Counted from the first letter of the stretch, positions 21,987-31,576 are shown. The stretch is DNA of 64,000 nt from Vibrio breoganii (GCF_001677275.1 NZ_CP016177.1:2666001-2730000); one strand, 5' to 3'. Program-made: numbers and translations. Notes: generated from the sequence alone by a model not told the origin.

Positions 21987-22048
21987 CTTTACTTCACATA
22001 AGGAAGTAAAGAGGCGCGAATTATAGATACAATTCGCGCCTCAAACAA
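21987..22048 (-). promoter_or_regulatory. L11 (rplK) promoter overlapped by a 12-bp perfect inverted repeat, plus leader hairpin
   Basis: On the minus strand TTGTTT (22043-22048), 17-bp spacer, TATAAT (22020-22025), then TCGCGCC. Perfect 12-bp arms gaggcgcgaatt (22011-22022) and aattcgcgcctc (22031-22042) enclose the -10. Immediately downstream a second perfect 9-bp hairpin, ctttacttc/gaagtaaag (21987-21995 and 22003-22011), lies in the leader. The first repeat could also end nusG transcripts. Confidence 0.8.
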
Positions 22049-22065
22049 GCCCTAAAGCCTATTTT

Positions 22066-22614
22066 TTAGTCAACTTTTTCAACTTGACCAAATTCGAGTT
22101 CTACCGGTGTTGCACGACCGAAGATCGATACAGACACTTTAAGACGGCTCTTCTCATAATCCACTTCTTCAACTGTACCGTTGAAGTCAGCAAATGGACC
22201 ATCGCATACACGAACAATCTCACCCGCTTCGTACATTGTACGAGGGCGAGGAGCTTCACTTGCTTTCTCAAGACGATTTAAGATAGCGTCAGCTTCTTTG
22301 TCCGTGATAGGTGCAGGTTTATCTGAAGTTCCACCAATAAAGCCCATAACGCGTGGAACGCTACGTACTAGGTGCCATGATTCATCGTTCATAATCATTT
22401 GAACAAGTACATAACCTGGGAAGAATTTACGTTCACTCTTACGACGCTGACCAGCGCGCATTTCGACAACTTCTTCAGTTGGAACCAATACTTCGCCAAA
22501 CAGTTCTTCCATATCATGCATTCTGATATATTCACGAAGAGAGTTTGCTACGCGACCTTCAAAACCAGAAAAGGCTTGAACCACGTACCAACGTTTCTTT
22601 GGAGCTTCACTCAT
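22066..22614 (-). CDS. nusG: Transcription termination/antitermination factor NusG
   Basis: NusG binds RNA polymerase, suppresses pausing and links it to Rho or to the ribosome. The 182-residue protein has the NGN domain ([20 protein letters not shown], about 7-26; [10 protein letters not shown]) and a C-terminal KOW domain ([19 protein letters not shown]). secE lies 12 bp upstream, the near-universal secE-nusG pair that precedes rplK. Confidence 0.99.
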   Translation of the reverse strand: MSEAPKKRWYVVQAFSGFEGRVANSLREYIRMHDMEELFGEVLVPTEEVVEMRAGQRRKSERKFFPGYVLVQMIMNDESWHLVRSVPRVMGFIGGTSDKPAPITDKEADAILNRLEKASEAPRPRTMYEAGEIVRVCDGPFADFNGTVEEVDYEKSRLKVSVSIFGRATPVELEFGQVEKVD

Positions 22615-22626
22615 GAATTAAAACCC

Positions 22627-23004
22627 TCACACCCCAGTCGCTAGAGCAACAAGACGAACCATAATTCCGTCAATGCCCCAAAGCGCTAGAGCCATAACAA
22701 TACTTACAGCCAATACGATCAATGTAGTTTGCAGAGTTTCTTGGCGCGTTGGCCAAACAACCTTGCGAATCTCCATACGAGATTCACGTGCAAATACGAT
22801 CGCAGCTTTACCTTTAGTAGTCGTAGCGGCTACACCTAGAGCGATTGCAATTAATACAACCACACCAGCAGCGCGAGCTACTACTGACATTTCACCATAC
22901 AGGTAATTTCCCACAACAGCAGCGGCTAGCAGAGCAAAAGCGACAATCCACTTGAAGATGTCTGCTGCACTTGAGCTATCAGGAGTTTCTGCATTTGCTT
23001 TCAT
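22627..23004 (-). CDS. secE: Protein translocase subunit SecE
   Basis: SecE clamps SecY in the inner-membrane translocon. ATG 23004 gives 125 residues starting MKANAETPDSSSA; a TTG six codons earlier is less likely. Three membrane segments are visible, at about 14-34, 39-60 and 91-120, the three-helix form typical of gammaproteobacteria, with the conserved amphipathic motif ESRMEIRKVVWPTRQE before the last helix. It is upstream of nusG on the same strand and separated from tuf by a terminator. Confidence 0.97.
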   Translation of the reverse strand: MKANAETPDSSSAADIFKWIVAFALLAAAVVGNYLYGEMSVVARAAGVVVLIAIALGVAATTTKGKAAIVFARESRMEIRKVVWPTRQETLQTTLIVLAVSIVMALALWGIDGIMVRLVALATGV

Positions 23005-23215
23005 AAAACTAACCTGTGACAAGTCTTACTATAGACGACAATAACCCCGCTGTTGCAGGGCCTATTCATTAGTGTTGAAAATCAACACCTTCTTTCCGAA
23101 CTTTCTTTCTAATACAGGCTATAAAACCCACAATAGAAATGAAAATTCTCAAAATTCTTTGCTTGTTAGACGATAAAAAGACCATTTTATCTTCTAATCA
23201 TAAACAGTAGCGCAG

Positions 23216-23242
23216 AAAAAGGGCATCAAATGATGCCCTTTT
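23216..23242 (-). terminator. Terminator of the tRNA-tuf operon
   Basis: Perfect stem gggcatca/tgatgccc followed on the plus strand by T4 and on the minus strand by T5, 20 bp after the tuf stop. Confidence 0.85.
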
Positions 23243-23261
23243 GTTTAGATTTCGTCAATTA

Positions 23262-24446
23262 TTAATCGAAAATCTTAGCAACAACACCAGCACCAACGGT
23301 ACGGCCACCTTCGCGAATTGCGAAACGTAGACCTTCATCCATTGCGATTGGAGCGATTAGCTCAACAGTCATTTGGATGTTGTCGCCTGGCATTACCATC
23401 TCTACGCCTTCAGGTAGAGTGATGTCGCCTGTTACGTCAGTTGTACGGAAGTAGAACTGTGGACGGTAACCTTTGAAGAAAGGAGTGTGACGGCCGCCTT
23501 CATCTTTAGAAAGAACGTACACTTCTGACTCAAACTTAGTGTGTGGGTTGATAGAACCTTTAGCAGCAAGTACTTGGCCACGTTCAACGTCATCACGCTT
23601 AGTACCACGTAGTAGTGCACCAACGTTCTCACCTGCACGACCTTCGTCAAGCAGCTTACGGAACATTTCAACACCAGTACAAGTAGTAAGAGTAGTCTCT
23701 TTGATACCAACGATTTCTACTTCGTCACCTACACGTAGGATACCGCGCTCGATACGACCAGTAACAACAGTACCACGACCTTGAATTGAGAATACATCTT
23801 CAATAGGAAGTAGGAACGGTTGGTCAACAGCACGCTCTGGAAGTGGAATGTAAGAATCTAGTGCTTCTGCAAGCTCAACGATCTTGTCTTCCCACTGCTT
23901 TTCGCCGTTTAGAGCGCCAAGTGCAGAACCTTGGATTACTGGTAGATCATCACCTGGGTAATCGTACTCAGAAAGAAGTTCACGAACTTCCATTTCTACT
24001 AGCTCAAGTAGTTCTTCATCATCAACCATGTCACATTTGTTCATGAATACGATGATGTAAGGGATACCAACCTGACGACCAAGTAGGATGTGCTCACGAG
24101 TTTGAGGCATAGGGCCATCAGTCGCAGCAACAACTAGGATACCGCCGTCCATTTGAGCAGCACCAGTGATCATGTTTTTAACATAATCGGCGTGTCCAGG
24201 ACAATCTACGTGTGCGTAGTGACGTTCAGGAGTATCGTACTCAACGTGAGAAGTAGCGATTGTGATACCGCGCTCACGCTCTTCAGGAGCATTATCGATA
24301 GATGCGAAATCTTTAGCTTCACCACCGTATACTTTTGAAAGAGTAGTACAGATAGCTGCAGTTAGAGTTGTTTTACCGTGGTCAACGTGGCCGATAGTAC
24401 CAACGTTTACGTGCGGTTTCGTACGTTCAAATTTTTCTTTAGACAC
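23262..24446 (-). CDS. tuf: Elongation factor Tu
   Basis: EF-Tu delivers aminoacyl-tRNA to the ribosome as a GTPase. The 394-residue protein starts at GTG 24446 after gaggaac. The GTPase motifs are intact: GHVDHGKT (19-26), DCPGHAD, NKCD and the domain 2-3 sequences ([31 protein letters not shown]). It lies downstream of four tRNA genes, the thrU-tyrU-glyT-thrT-tufB arrangement. Gammaproteobacteria usually carry a second tuf near fusA, which is not in this window. Confidence 0.99.
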   Translation of the reverse strand: MSKEKFERTKPHVNVGTIGHVDHGKTTLTAAICTTLSKVYGGEAKDFASIDNAPEERERGITIATSHVEYDTPERHYAHVDCPGHADYVKNMITGAAQMDGGILVVAATDGPMPQTREHILLGRQVGIPYIIVFMNKCDMVDDEELLELVEMEVRELLSEYDYPGDDLPVIQGSALGALNGEKQWEDKIVELAEALDSYIPLPERAVDQPFLLPIEDVFSIQGRGTVVTGRIERGILRVGDEVEIVGIKETTLTTCTGVEMFRKLLDEGRAGENVGALLRGTKRDDVERGQVLAAKGSINPHTKFESEVYVLSKDEGGRHTPFFKGYRPQFYFRTTDVTGDITLPEGVEMVMPGDNIQMTVELIAPIAMDEGLRFAIREGGRTVGAGVVAKIFD

Positions 24447-24550
24447 GAGCGTGTTCCTCTAGGTACGGTTTATAAAGTGGCTTTGTAGACCACGCAACCA
24501 AATAAATTGGATGTAAAGTATATATCAAAAGGAAATATTTGCTTGAGAGC

Positions 24551-24626
24551 TGGTGCTGATAGGCGGATTTGAACCGCCGACCTCACCCTTACCAAGGGTG
24601 CGCTCTACCAACTGAGCTATATCAGC
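24551..24626 (-). tRNA. tRNA-Thr (GGT)
   Basis: 76-nt cloverleaf including encoded CCA, acceptor gctgata/tatcagc, anticodon GGT. Last tRNA before tuf in the minus-strand operon. Confidence 0.97.
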
Positions 24627-24637
24627 ACACGATAGGT

Positions 24638-24712
<75 letters not shown>

Positions 24713-24747
24713 AACACGTAACTCTTCGAGCTATTTCCTTAAGAAAC

Positions 24748-24832
24748 TGGTGGTGGGAGATGGATTCGAACCATCGAAGGCAGTGCCGTCAGATTTACAG
24801 TCTGATCCCTTTGGCCACTCGGGAACCCCACC
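24748..24832 (-). tRNA. tRNA-Tyr (GTA)
   Basis: 85-nt class II tRNA with a long variable arm and encoded CCA; acceptor ggtgggg, anticodon GTA. Confidence 0.97.
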
Positions 24833-24855
24833 AAATTGTGCTTTCATAAAGAAAG

Positions 24856-24931
<76 letters not shown>

Positions 24932-24946
24932 ACATAAGTGGAGCGC

Positions 24947-24975
24947 ATTCTATTGGATGATTTCGAACCTTGCAA
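24947..24975 (-). promoter_or_regulatory. Promoter of the Thr-Tyr-Gly-Thr-tuf operon
   Basis: On the minus strand TTGCAA (24970-24975), 17-bp spacer, TAGAAT (24947-24952), then gcgctcc, a GC-rich discriminator typical of stringently controlled stable-RNA promoters. It ends 15 bp before the first tRNA. Confidence 0.8.
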
Positions 24976-25135
24976 TAAGAAAATGCAAAAAATCATCAGT
25001 TTTTACGTTTACATTGAGCCACGGCTAATTTTTCAGCAGATTCAAGGAAAATCACCACAGCTTTGCCGTCGCACAATTGAAATATTTATCCCTTCATGTA
25101 TGTTGAGGCGATGAAGAAAAGGAAGGCTCAAATCA

Positions 25136-26059
25136 ATGAATCCACACATAAATTTCAACCGACACGAATGGGCAGAGCTAAGAGCATCTGTACCTATGGT
25201 GTTATCTGATTCGGACATTGTAGAGCTACGTGGTATCAATGAAAAATTGGATACTCGCGAAGTAGAAGAAATATACCTTCCCCTATCTCGACTTCTAAAC
25301 CTGCATGCAGGCTCCCAGCAACGTCGTCAGCGTGTCTTAGACACTTTCTTGAATAAAGAGGACGGTCACAGCCCTTTCATTGTAGGAATCGCTGGTAGCG
25401 TCGCTGTAGGCAAGAGTACAACGGCTCGTGTAATGCAAGCTTTGCTCTCTCGCTGGGGAGATCACCCTAAGGTTGCTCTGATCACTACGGACGGCTTTCT
25501 CTACCCTAACGAAGTGTTAGAAGAAAGAGGGATCATGCACCGCAAGGGCTTCCCTGAGTCTTACGATATTCAAAAGCTCGTTGATTTCGTTTCGGATGTT
25601 AAGGCCGGCAAAGAAAAGGTAGAAGCTCCAATTTATTCTCACCTTACCTACAACATCACTGATGAGGTAGAAGTGGTTGATAGGCCGGATATTTTAATCT
25701 TAGAAGGGCTGAACGTACTTCAATCTGGAATGGACTATCCGGAGCAGCCGCATCGCGTATTCGTTTCTGACTTCCTTGATTTTTCCATTTATGTGGACGC
25801 CGATAGCACCTTGATTCAGCAGTGGTATGTAGAGCGTTTTTTAAAGTTTCGTTCTGGGGCATTCAAAAAGCCCAACTCATATTTTGGTCACTACACTAAA
25901 TTGAGCGAAGAACAGGCCGTCGCTAAAGCCTGTTCCATATGGGCAGATATTAACGGCAAGAATCTAGTGTCCAATATACTGCCAACAAAAATTAGAGCGA
26001 ACCTTATCCTAAGGAAAGGAATTGATCATAAAGTTGACCAAATCCTACTAAGAAGCTGA
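25136..26059 (+). CDS. coaA: Type I pantothenate kinase
   Basis: CoaA phosphorylates pantothenate, the first committed step of CoA synthesis, and is feedback-inhibited by CoA in the family. The 307-residue protein has the P-loop GSVAVGKST (87-95), the TTDGFLYPN substrate-site segment, KRGFPESYD-like [10 protein letters not shown], and the [11 protein letters not shown] motif. ATG 25136 is preceded by ggaagg at long spacing. Its 3' end overlaps the convergent birA by 12 bp, the same coaA-birA arrangement found in E. coli. Confidence 0.97.
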   Translation: MNPHINFNRHEWAELRASVPMVLSDSDIVELRGINEKLDTREVEEIYLPLSRLLNLHAGSQQRRQRVLDTFLNKEDGHSPFIVGIAGSVAVGKSTTARVMQALLSRWGDHPKVALITTDGFLYPNEVLEERGIMHRKGFPESYDIQKLVDFVSDVKAGKEKVEAPIYSHLTYNITDEVEVVDRPDILILEGLNVLQSGMDYPEQPHRVFVSDFLDFSIYVDADSTLIQQWYVERFLKFRSGAFKKPNSYFGHYTKLSEEQAVAKACSIWADINGKNLVSNILPTKIRANLILRKGIDHKVDQILLRS

Positions 26060-27007
26060 TCTAACGGATATTTCTCCACCGATAAACGATTCAATCTGGT
26101 TACCAGTATCGAGTAGTAAGGCACCTTGTTGATCGATGCCTTTGCATATGCCGGTAACTTCTCGGTTACCCATAATCAGTTTAATCGGTTGCTCCAAAAA
26201 GTTATCGTACTGGTTCCATTGCTCTAGAAATGGCTTCAGCCCCTGATGCTCATAGATGTTGATCGCATCATGCAATTTCCTTGTCATCGCAATCACAATC
26301 TCATTTCGAGAGATGCCCTGATCGCCTGATATCTCTTTTAGGCTCGTCCAAGGCTGTCCAATTCCTTGTACATGCTCTGGCATTGATACATTGAGCCCAA
26401 TACCTATCACTAAATTAGCAGCATCACCCGCCTGCCCTGACAACTCAACCAATATGCCGGCAAGCTTCTTATTGTCAAAATACACGTCGTTTGGCCATTT
26501 AAGCTTAAGACCTTGTATGCCTAACTCTTCAAGGGCATCGACAAGAGCGAGACCAATGACCAAGCTTATCCCCATAGCCGCAGGAAGACCCGCTTCAAGG
26601 CGCCAATACATCGAGTAGTAAATATTTGAACCAAACGGAGAGACCCACTCGCGTCCACGACGCCCCCGCCCTTGGGTTTGATATTCGGCGACGCAGACAC
26701 TGCCAGATTGAAGCTCTTTTTGCCCCAACATATGTTGATTTGTCGAATCAATAACAGGAATGACTTCTATAGGTAGTCCTAGCTCTTTAACCAGCAACTG
26801 GTCATCTAATAGATCCAGAGGTTGCTCTAGCCTATATCCCTTTCCCTTGACACTATAGATATCAATACCAAGCTCTTGAATGGATTTAATGTGTCTCGCA
26901 ATAGCCGCTCTAGAGACGCCAAAATGCTCGCCCAATTGCTCGCCTGAACAAAAATCGCCTTTGCTAAGCTCCTGAATTAATTTAAGTTTGAAGCTAAAGT
27001 CTTTCAT
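26048..27007 (-). CDS. birA: Bifunctional biotin-[acetyl-CoA-carboxylase] ligase / biotin operon repressor BirA
   Basis: BirA makes biotinyl-5'-AMP, biotinylates acetyl-CoA carboxylase and represses biotin synthesis genes. From ATG 27007 it has 319 residues (E. coli 321), chosen over a start 78 nt upstream because [10 protein letters not shown] aligns with the family. An N-terminal winged helix ([18 protein letters not shown], about 24-40) is followed by the ligase domain with GRGRRGREW (113-121) and [18 protein letters not shown]. The start overlaps the 3' end of murB by 14 nt, indicating an operon. Confidence 0.97.
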   Translation of the reverse strand: MKDFSFKLKLIQELSKGDFCSGEQLGEHFGVSRAAIARHIKSIQELGIDIYSVKGKGYRLEQPLDLLDDQLLVKELGLPIEVIPVIDSTNQHMLGQKELQSGSVCVAEYQTQGRGRRGREWVSPFGSNIYYSMYWRLEAGLPAAMGISLVIGLALVDALEELGIQGLKLKWPNDVYFDNKKLAGILVELSGQAGDAANLVIGIGLNVSMPEHVQGIGQPWTSLKEISGDQGISRNEIVIAMTRKLHDAINIYEHQGLKPFLEQWNQYDNFLEQPIKLIMGNREVTGICKGIDQQGALLLDTGNQIESFIGGEISVRSAS

Positions 27008-28055
27008 TGTCTTTACCTTCAAAAATAGCGTCGAGGTTGGTTTCTTGAGTTCGCCCCATGAAACGGACTTCATGCTCCAAGGCAATTTGATACTTCTGCC
27101 ATACTGTTTGCTTCACATGCCAAGCGACAGACAACACATCATCAGCCGTCGCGTCATTGAAATTAACGATGACCAAAGCCTGTTGATCGTGAACTCGAGC
27201 ACCTCCATGGGAGTACCCCTTGAGGTTGGCGTTATCTATAAGCCAACCGGCGGCAACCTTAATGCCATCGCCCGCAGGGTAACCAACGATGCTTGGATAG
27301 TGCAGTTTTAGCTCATCAAATTGAGTACTAGAGATAACTGGATTTTTGAAGAAACTGCCTGCATTACCCATGACTCTTGGGTCTGGAAGTTTTGACTGGC
27401 GAACCTGACACACTGCATCAAAGATCTTTTGCGCGGTTGGTTCACCTTCAATTAACTGTTGCAGTGCGCCATAGGCAGTTCTAGGGCTCCAGTCTTTTGA
27501 TAACTTAAAACCGACCTTAGTAATCAGTGCCTTACCAGATAACTCTTGTTTAAATATAGAGTCGCGATAGCCAAACTGGCATTGCTCCGAAGCCAGTCTT
27601 TTCACTGTGAATGACTGCAAGTCTAAATACTCTACAAAGTCACATACGTCTTTCAGTTCTAAGCCATAAGCTCCGATATTTTGGATAGGCGCCGTACCTG
27701 CACAGCCTGGAATCAAGGCCAGGTTTTCCAAGCCCGGCATTCCCTTTTCGACGGTCCATTGAACAAGCTCAGGCCAATCTTCTCCGGCCGCAACCTCAAG
27801 ATAATAGAAGCTTTCATCTTCCGTAACGTGTTTACCCTTCAATCGATTCAGTACTGCTACTCCGGCAAAGTAATCAGTAAAGAGCATGTTACTCCCCGTG
27901 CCTAAAGGGAGCTTAGGCAGATCTTTCCAATCCGGATTACGATAGATCTCAATAAGATCGTTTACTGAACGTGCTTCTACAAGAAAGTCGCAGTCTGTTT
28001 GAATTGAAAATGTATGGTAGGGAGAGAGTTCCGCTTGAGGGGTAATATGCATCAT
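26994..28055 (-). CDS. murB: UDP-N-acetylenolpyruvoylglucosamine reductase MurB
   Basis: MurB uses FAD and NADPH to reduce UDP-GlcNAc-enolpyruvate to UDP-MurNAc in peptidoglycan synthesis. The protein is about 353 residues from ATG 28055 (or 352 from the adjacent ATG 28052); a TTG at 28091 would add 12 atypical residues. FAD-binding segments LGTGSNMLFTD and GCAGTAPIQNIGAYG and the catalytic-Ser motif GNAGSFFKNP are present, with AGWLIDNANLKG near the C-terminus. The longer C-terminal form is the type I MurB of E. coli. It precedes birA with a 14-nt overlap. Confidence 0.96.
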   Translation of the reverse strand: MMHITPQAELSPYHTFSIQTDCDFLVEARSVNDLIEIYRNPDWKDLPKLPLGTGSNMLFTDYFAGVAVLNRLKGKHVTEDESFYYLEVAAGEDWPELVQWTVEKGMPGLENLALIPGCAGTAPIQNIGAYGLELKDVCDFVEYLDLQSFTVKRLASEQCQFGYRDSIFKQELSGKALITKVGFKLSKDWSPRTAYGALQQLIEGEPTAQKIFDAVCQVRQSKLPDPRVMGNAGSFFKNPVISSTQFDELKLHYPSIVGYPAGDGIKVAAGWLIDNANLKGYSHGGARVHDQQALVIVNFNDATADDVLSVAWHVKQTVWQKYQIALEHEVRFMGRTQETNLDAIFEGKDNERL

Positions 28056-28152
28056 AGAATTAATTGTTCCATTCCCTTGTCGGGATTCCAAAGGGTAGTA
28101 TTTTCAACTTTCCCTTATAATACTGGAACAAACTCAATTCCGCAGTTAATTA

Positions 28153-28578
28153 ATGAACAGTCTGATTATCAAAGATCTGGAGCCATTGCGTTTGCCGCTC
28201 CTAAAGAAGTTATACAAGTCTCACTACCCTTCTACCAAGATAAAGGCAGGAGAGAAGATCATTGTCGCCGAGCAAAACTCAAAAATTGTAGGTGTTGTAC
28301 GGTACCGTGAGGTTGATAAATGGCAGTTGCTAACCGGTATGCTGGTTGTTCCAGAAGTGCGGAATCAAGGCATTGCCTCACAGCTTTTGCGCTTTAGCCA
28401 GAAAGACATTCTGCATGACCAGGTTTTCTGTTTTGCTTATGAACACCTAGAGGAACTGTACAGCGCTCACGGATTTACAACTATTCGAGTTGAACAGCTC
28501 CCTTCTGCCTTAGCCAAGCTATATTTGCGCTACACTCAGACGGGAAAGCCACTAATTATCATGCAATATCACAGTTAA
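28153..28578 (+). CDS. GNAT family N-acetyltransferase, function unknown
   Basis: This 141-residue protein has the GNAT fold signature: a central strand and acetyl-CoA-binding segment GMLVVPEVRNQGIASQLL (about 63-80), where R-x-x-G-x-A matches motif A, followed by a helix and a C-terminal strand LYSAHGFTTIRVEQLP typical of these enzymes. The substrate is not identifiable. It is divergent from murB and 102 bp upstream of pssA, which may be on the same transcript. Small acetyltransferases of this type modify proteins, amino acids or small amines. Confidence 0.85.
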   Translation: MNSLIIKDLEPLRLPLLKKLYKSHYPSTKIKAGEKIIVAEQNSKIVGVVRYREVDKWQLLTGMLVVPEVRNQGIASQLLRFSQKDILHDQVFCFAYEHLEELYSAHGFTTIRVEQLPSALAKLYLRYTQTGKPLIIMQYHS

Positions 28579-28680
28579 CTAATTTCAAGATAATTGTTTA
28601 CCAATTCATCTAGGCACTAAAGCTGCAAATTTGGTAAAATAACAGGCTAAATCAGCCCTTTACAGGACTCAATATTCATA

Positions 28681-30021
28681 ATGGTTTTAGCTAAGAATGT
28701 CATCGATGGACTAGAAGCAGTTCCCGTTGATCCAAAAGACTTTAGAACACTTTATTCGGCTAAAGAGTTCAAAGCACAGCTATTAGAGCTTATCAAAACA
28801 GCCAAGAAGCGTATCTACATTGCCGCCTTGTATCTTGAGGACGACGAAGCAGGACGAGAGGTCTTTGGTGAGATCTACAAGGCAAAACAAGCTAATCCAG
28901 GATTAGATGTTCAGATCTGTGTAGATTGGCATAGAGCTCAACGCGGGCTGATAGGTGCTGAGTCATCTGATGGCAATGCTGCAATGTACACGAAGATGGC
29001 TGAATCTCACAAACACACAGTCCCCGTTTATGGTGTACCTGTTCGTGGTAAAGAAGTGTTCGGTGTACTGCACCTTAAAGGCTTTATCTTTGATGATACA
29101 GTTCTTTATAGTGGCGCAAGTATTAACAATATCTATCTGCACCAGCAAGAAAAGTATCGCTTTGATCGATACCACTTAATCAATAGCCCAGCAATTGCCG
29201 ATGCTATGGCTAATTACATTATGGACGCACTCATTAAAAACCCTGCAGTGAACACACTGACAGAAAAAGAGCGTCCAGCAACCAAGTCATTGAAAGGTGC
29301 AATTCGTCAATTGCGAGCAAGTCTTGCAGTCACCAACTACCGCTTTGATTGTGCAGATGTTACCGAAGACAAAATCGCGATTACCCCGATTGTTGGTGTA
29401 GGTAAGCGTAGAAATCTTCTAAACATGGCGATCGTTCAATTACTACGTGATGCCAAAGATGAAATTACCATATGTACGCCTTACTTTAACTTCCCTAAAA
29501 GTGTCGCTAAGGAGCTAAAGAAAGCCCTTCGACGCGGCGTTAAAGTAACGGTTGTAGTGGGTGACAAAACTGCCAACGACTTCTTCATAGATCCCGAAGA
29601 AGAGTTTAAAACCGTTGGTGGATTACCTTATCTGTATGAGATGAATCTACGCCGTTTCTTGAAAGCGAATGAGGCGAATATTGCGTGTCGCAAGTTGGAC
29701 ATCCTTCTTTGGAAGCACGATGCCAATAGTTACCACTTGAAGGGGTTATGGGTCGATAAGCAAAACATGCTGCTCACCGGCAACAACCTAAACCCTAGAG
29801 CATGGAAACTGGACTTGGAAAACGCCTTATTGATCAGAGATCCACAAGGTTATTTAAAGTCGCAATTTGAGCAAGAGTTTGAAAATATCATCGAGAATAC
29901 TCAGCGTATTGGAAGCTACAAACATATTGAAAAGATTGAACATTATCCTGAAGCCGTGCAGAAACTACTGCGTAAAATAACGCGCGTACAGGCTGATAGA
30001 GTCCTCAAGCAGTTGCTTTAG
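28681..30021 (+). CDS. pssA: CDP-diacylglycerol-serine O-phosphatidyltransferase (phosphatidylserine synthase)
   Basis: PssA makes phosphatidylserine from CDP-diacylglycerol and serine, the first step to phosphatidylethanolamine; the E. coli enzyme is peripheral and ribosome-associated. The 446-residue protein is of the phospholipase-D superfamily, with two HxK(x)4D motifs: HLKGFIFDD (about residue 123) and HLKGLWVDK near residue 350. No strong membrane helices are seen, as expected for this type. Highly conserved blocks VDWHRAQRG, TPYFNFP and GNNLNPRAW match the family. A plus-strand terminator follows. Confidence 0.97.
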   Translation: MVLAKNVIDGLEAVPVDPKDFRTLYSAKEFKAQLLELIKTAKKRIYIAALYLEDDEAGREVFGEIYKAKQANPGLDVQICVDWHRAQRGLIGAESSDGNAAMYTKMAESHKHTVPVYGVPVRGKEVFGVLHLKGFIFDDTVLYSGASINNIYLHQQEKYRFDRYHLINSPAIADAMANYIMDALIKNPAVNTLTEKERPATKSLKGAIRQLRASLAVTNYRFDCADVTEDKIAITPIVGVGKRRNLLNMAIVQLLRDAKDEITICTPYFNFPKSVAKELKKALRRGVKVTVVVGDKTANDFFIDPEEEFKTVGGLPYLYEMNLRRFLKANEANIACRKLDILLWKHDANSYHLKGLWVDKQNMLLTGNNLNPRAWKLDLENALLIRDPQGYLKSQFEQEFENIIENTQRIGSYKHIEKIEHYPEAVQKLLRKITRVQADRVLKQLL

Positions 30022-30047
30022 TACTGATGGCAGATATGTAGAATAAG

Positions 30048-30077
30048 AGGCTCCTATGGAAACATAGGGGCCTTTTT
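30048..30077 (+). terminator. pssA terminator
   Basis: Stem aggctcctatg/cataggggcct with a gaaa tetraloop followed by T5, 26 bp after the pssA stop. Confidence 0.88.
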
Positions 30078-30083
30078 ATTTGG

Positions 30084-30258
30084 TTCTAGGTTCTAAGCTT
30101 CTAGGTTCTAGGTTCTAGGTTCTAGGTTCTAGGTTCTAGGTTCTAGGTTCTAGGTTCTAGGTTCTAGGTTCTAGGTTCTAGGTTCTAGGTTCTAGGTTCT
30201 AGGTTCTAGGTTCTAGGTTCTAGGTTCTAGGTTCTAGGTTCTAGGTTCTAGGTTCTAG
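30084..30258. repeat. Tandem array of the heptamer TTCTAGG (about 25 units)
   Basis: After one perfect unit (30084-30090), one variant TTCTAAG (30091-30097) and an extra C, the register is perfect from 30099 through 30252 (22 identical 7-bp units) and ends in a partial TTCTAG (30253-30258). The rare CTAG tetramer occurs in every perfect unit. It lies between the pssA terminator and the IS630-like element, in non-coding DNA, and is a candidate variable-number repeat. Confidence 0.97.
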
Positions 30259-30295
30259 CAGGTAGGAATAACGTACAGATATTTTTAAGCTAGTA

Positions 30296-31408
30296 ATACC
30301 AATTAAAGTAAAAATATGATCTAATTGAGGCTATCAAACAATTGTGAAATATTGCTATGGATAGCCTTGATAATACCGATTTCAAAAAGCTAGCGAGTCA
30401 ACAAAAAACCATTCAGATGAAGGTTCGCTTACTAGCGCTTGCACACTTCAAAGAAGGTCATTCGCGAACTCAAATTGCTAAATATCTTAAAGTTAGCCGA
30501 ACCAGTGTGAATAAATGGGTTAAGGTCTTTTTTGAAGAAGGCTTGGAAGGGCTTCAAGAAAAACCCCGCACAGGTAGACCTGCATATCTCAATGAGGAAC
30601 AACGAAAACAACTCAGCGAATTCATACAAAAAGCAGCTGAATCACCGTCTGGAGGACGTCTTGTCGGTAGCGATATACATGACTACATCGTTGAACACTT
30701 TGATAAACACTATCACCCCAATTCCATCTATTATCTCCTCGAGCACATGGGCTTTTCTTGGATAACTTCTCGTTCAAAACACCCTAAGCAATCACAGCAA
30801 ATCCAAGACGATTTTAAAAAAATTCCAAATAGAAACGATCCTTAAGATCCCCGGCCATATTGGGCTAGAACAGGTTGATGTCTGGTTTCAAGATGAGGCT
30901 AGATTTGGTCAGCAGAACACAACAACTCGTCTTTGGGCGACTCGCGGAACGAGGCCTAGAGTCGTAAAACAGCAGCAATTTGAATACGCTTATTTGTTTG
31001 GCTCTGTGTGCCCAGCAAGAGGGATCGGCGAAGCAATAGTTGTTCCTTGGGTAAACAAGGACATCATGATCAACCACCTAGAACAAATATCGAAAGCTAC
31101 AGAAAAAGGTCGTCATGCAGTCGTAATAATGGATGGTGCAGGCTGGCATACGGACGACATAGCGAACCAATTTAATAACGTCAGTATCATCAAGCTTCCT
31201 CCATACTCGCCAGAGCTGAACCCTATTGAACAAGTTTGGAGCTGGTTAAGACAACATTATTTAGCAAACCAAAGTTTCACTGATTACAACGAAATTGTGT
31301 CCAAGGTTTGTCGCGCTTGGAATGGCTTTCTTGAGTGCAGAGATCGCGTCACAAAAATGTGCCAAAGAGATTGGATAGACCTGATCAGTTAATTTTCCGG
31401 ATTGGTAT
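30296..31408 (+). mobile_element. IS630-family insertion sequence
   Basis: The element contains one transposase gene split by a frameshift. Short terminal inverted repeats ataccaat (30296-30303) and attggtat (31401-31408) are seen; the TA dinucleotides in these ends (30297-30298 and 31406-31407) fit the TA target duplication of the IS630/Tc1-mariner group. Total about 1.1 kb, the family's usual size. It is inserted between the 7-bp repeat array and the terminator of the rRNA operon. Beyond the first 8 bp the repeats diverge, so exact borders are inferred. Confidence 0.85.
30357..31392 (+). pseudogene. IS630-family transposase, two frames joined at an A7 run
   Basis: Frame 1 (30357-30845) encodes the helix-turn-helix N-terminal half (HSRTQIAKYLKVSRTSVNKW). 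The downstream half is in the +1 frame up to 31392 and carries the DDE catalytic residues: D in WFQDEARFG, D in VIMDGAGWH and E in SPELNPIEQVW. The two frames meet at a run of seven A at 30816-30822; removing one A would restore a 344-residue protein of normal length. Either this is a one-base insertion that kills the gene, or expression uses slippage at the A run as in some IS families. All catalytic residues are intact. Confidence 0.85.
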
Positions 31409-31418
31409 AAAAACAAAA

Positions 31419-31446
31419 AGGCCTTAGCATTTCTGCTAAGGCCTTC
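31419..31446 (-). terminator. Terminator of rRNA operon A after tRNA-Trp
   Basis: On the minus strand a stem aaggccttagca/tgctaaggcctt is followed by T3-G-T5, a few bases after the tRNA-Trp 3' end. The IS630-like right end lies only 11 bp beyond. Confidence 0.88.
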
Positions 31447-31450
31447 TATA

Positions 31451-31527
<77 letters not shown>

Positions 31528-31552
31528 AAAATTTTTCGGATTCTTAAATCTG

Positions 31553-31576
31553 AAAAAACCTCGCATAAAGCGAGGT
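31553..31576 (-). terminator. Terminator-like hairpin between tRNA-Asp and tRNA-Trp
   Basis: On the minus strand acctcgc/gcgaggt with a ttta loop region followed by T6. A strong intrinsic terminator by appearance, yet tRNA-Trp lies downstream. Confidence 0.82.

Noticed and set aside
30084..30258. CRISPR array
   Set aside because: Units are 7 bp with no spacers; no cas genes nearby.
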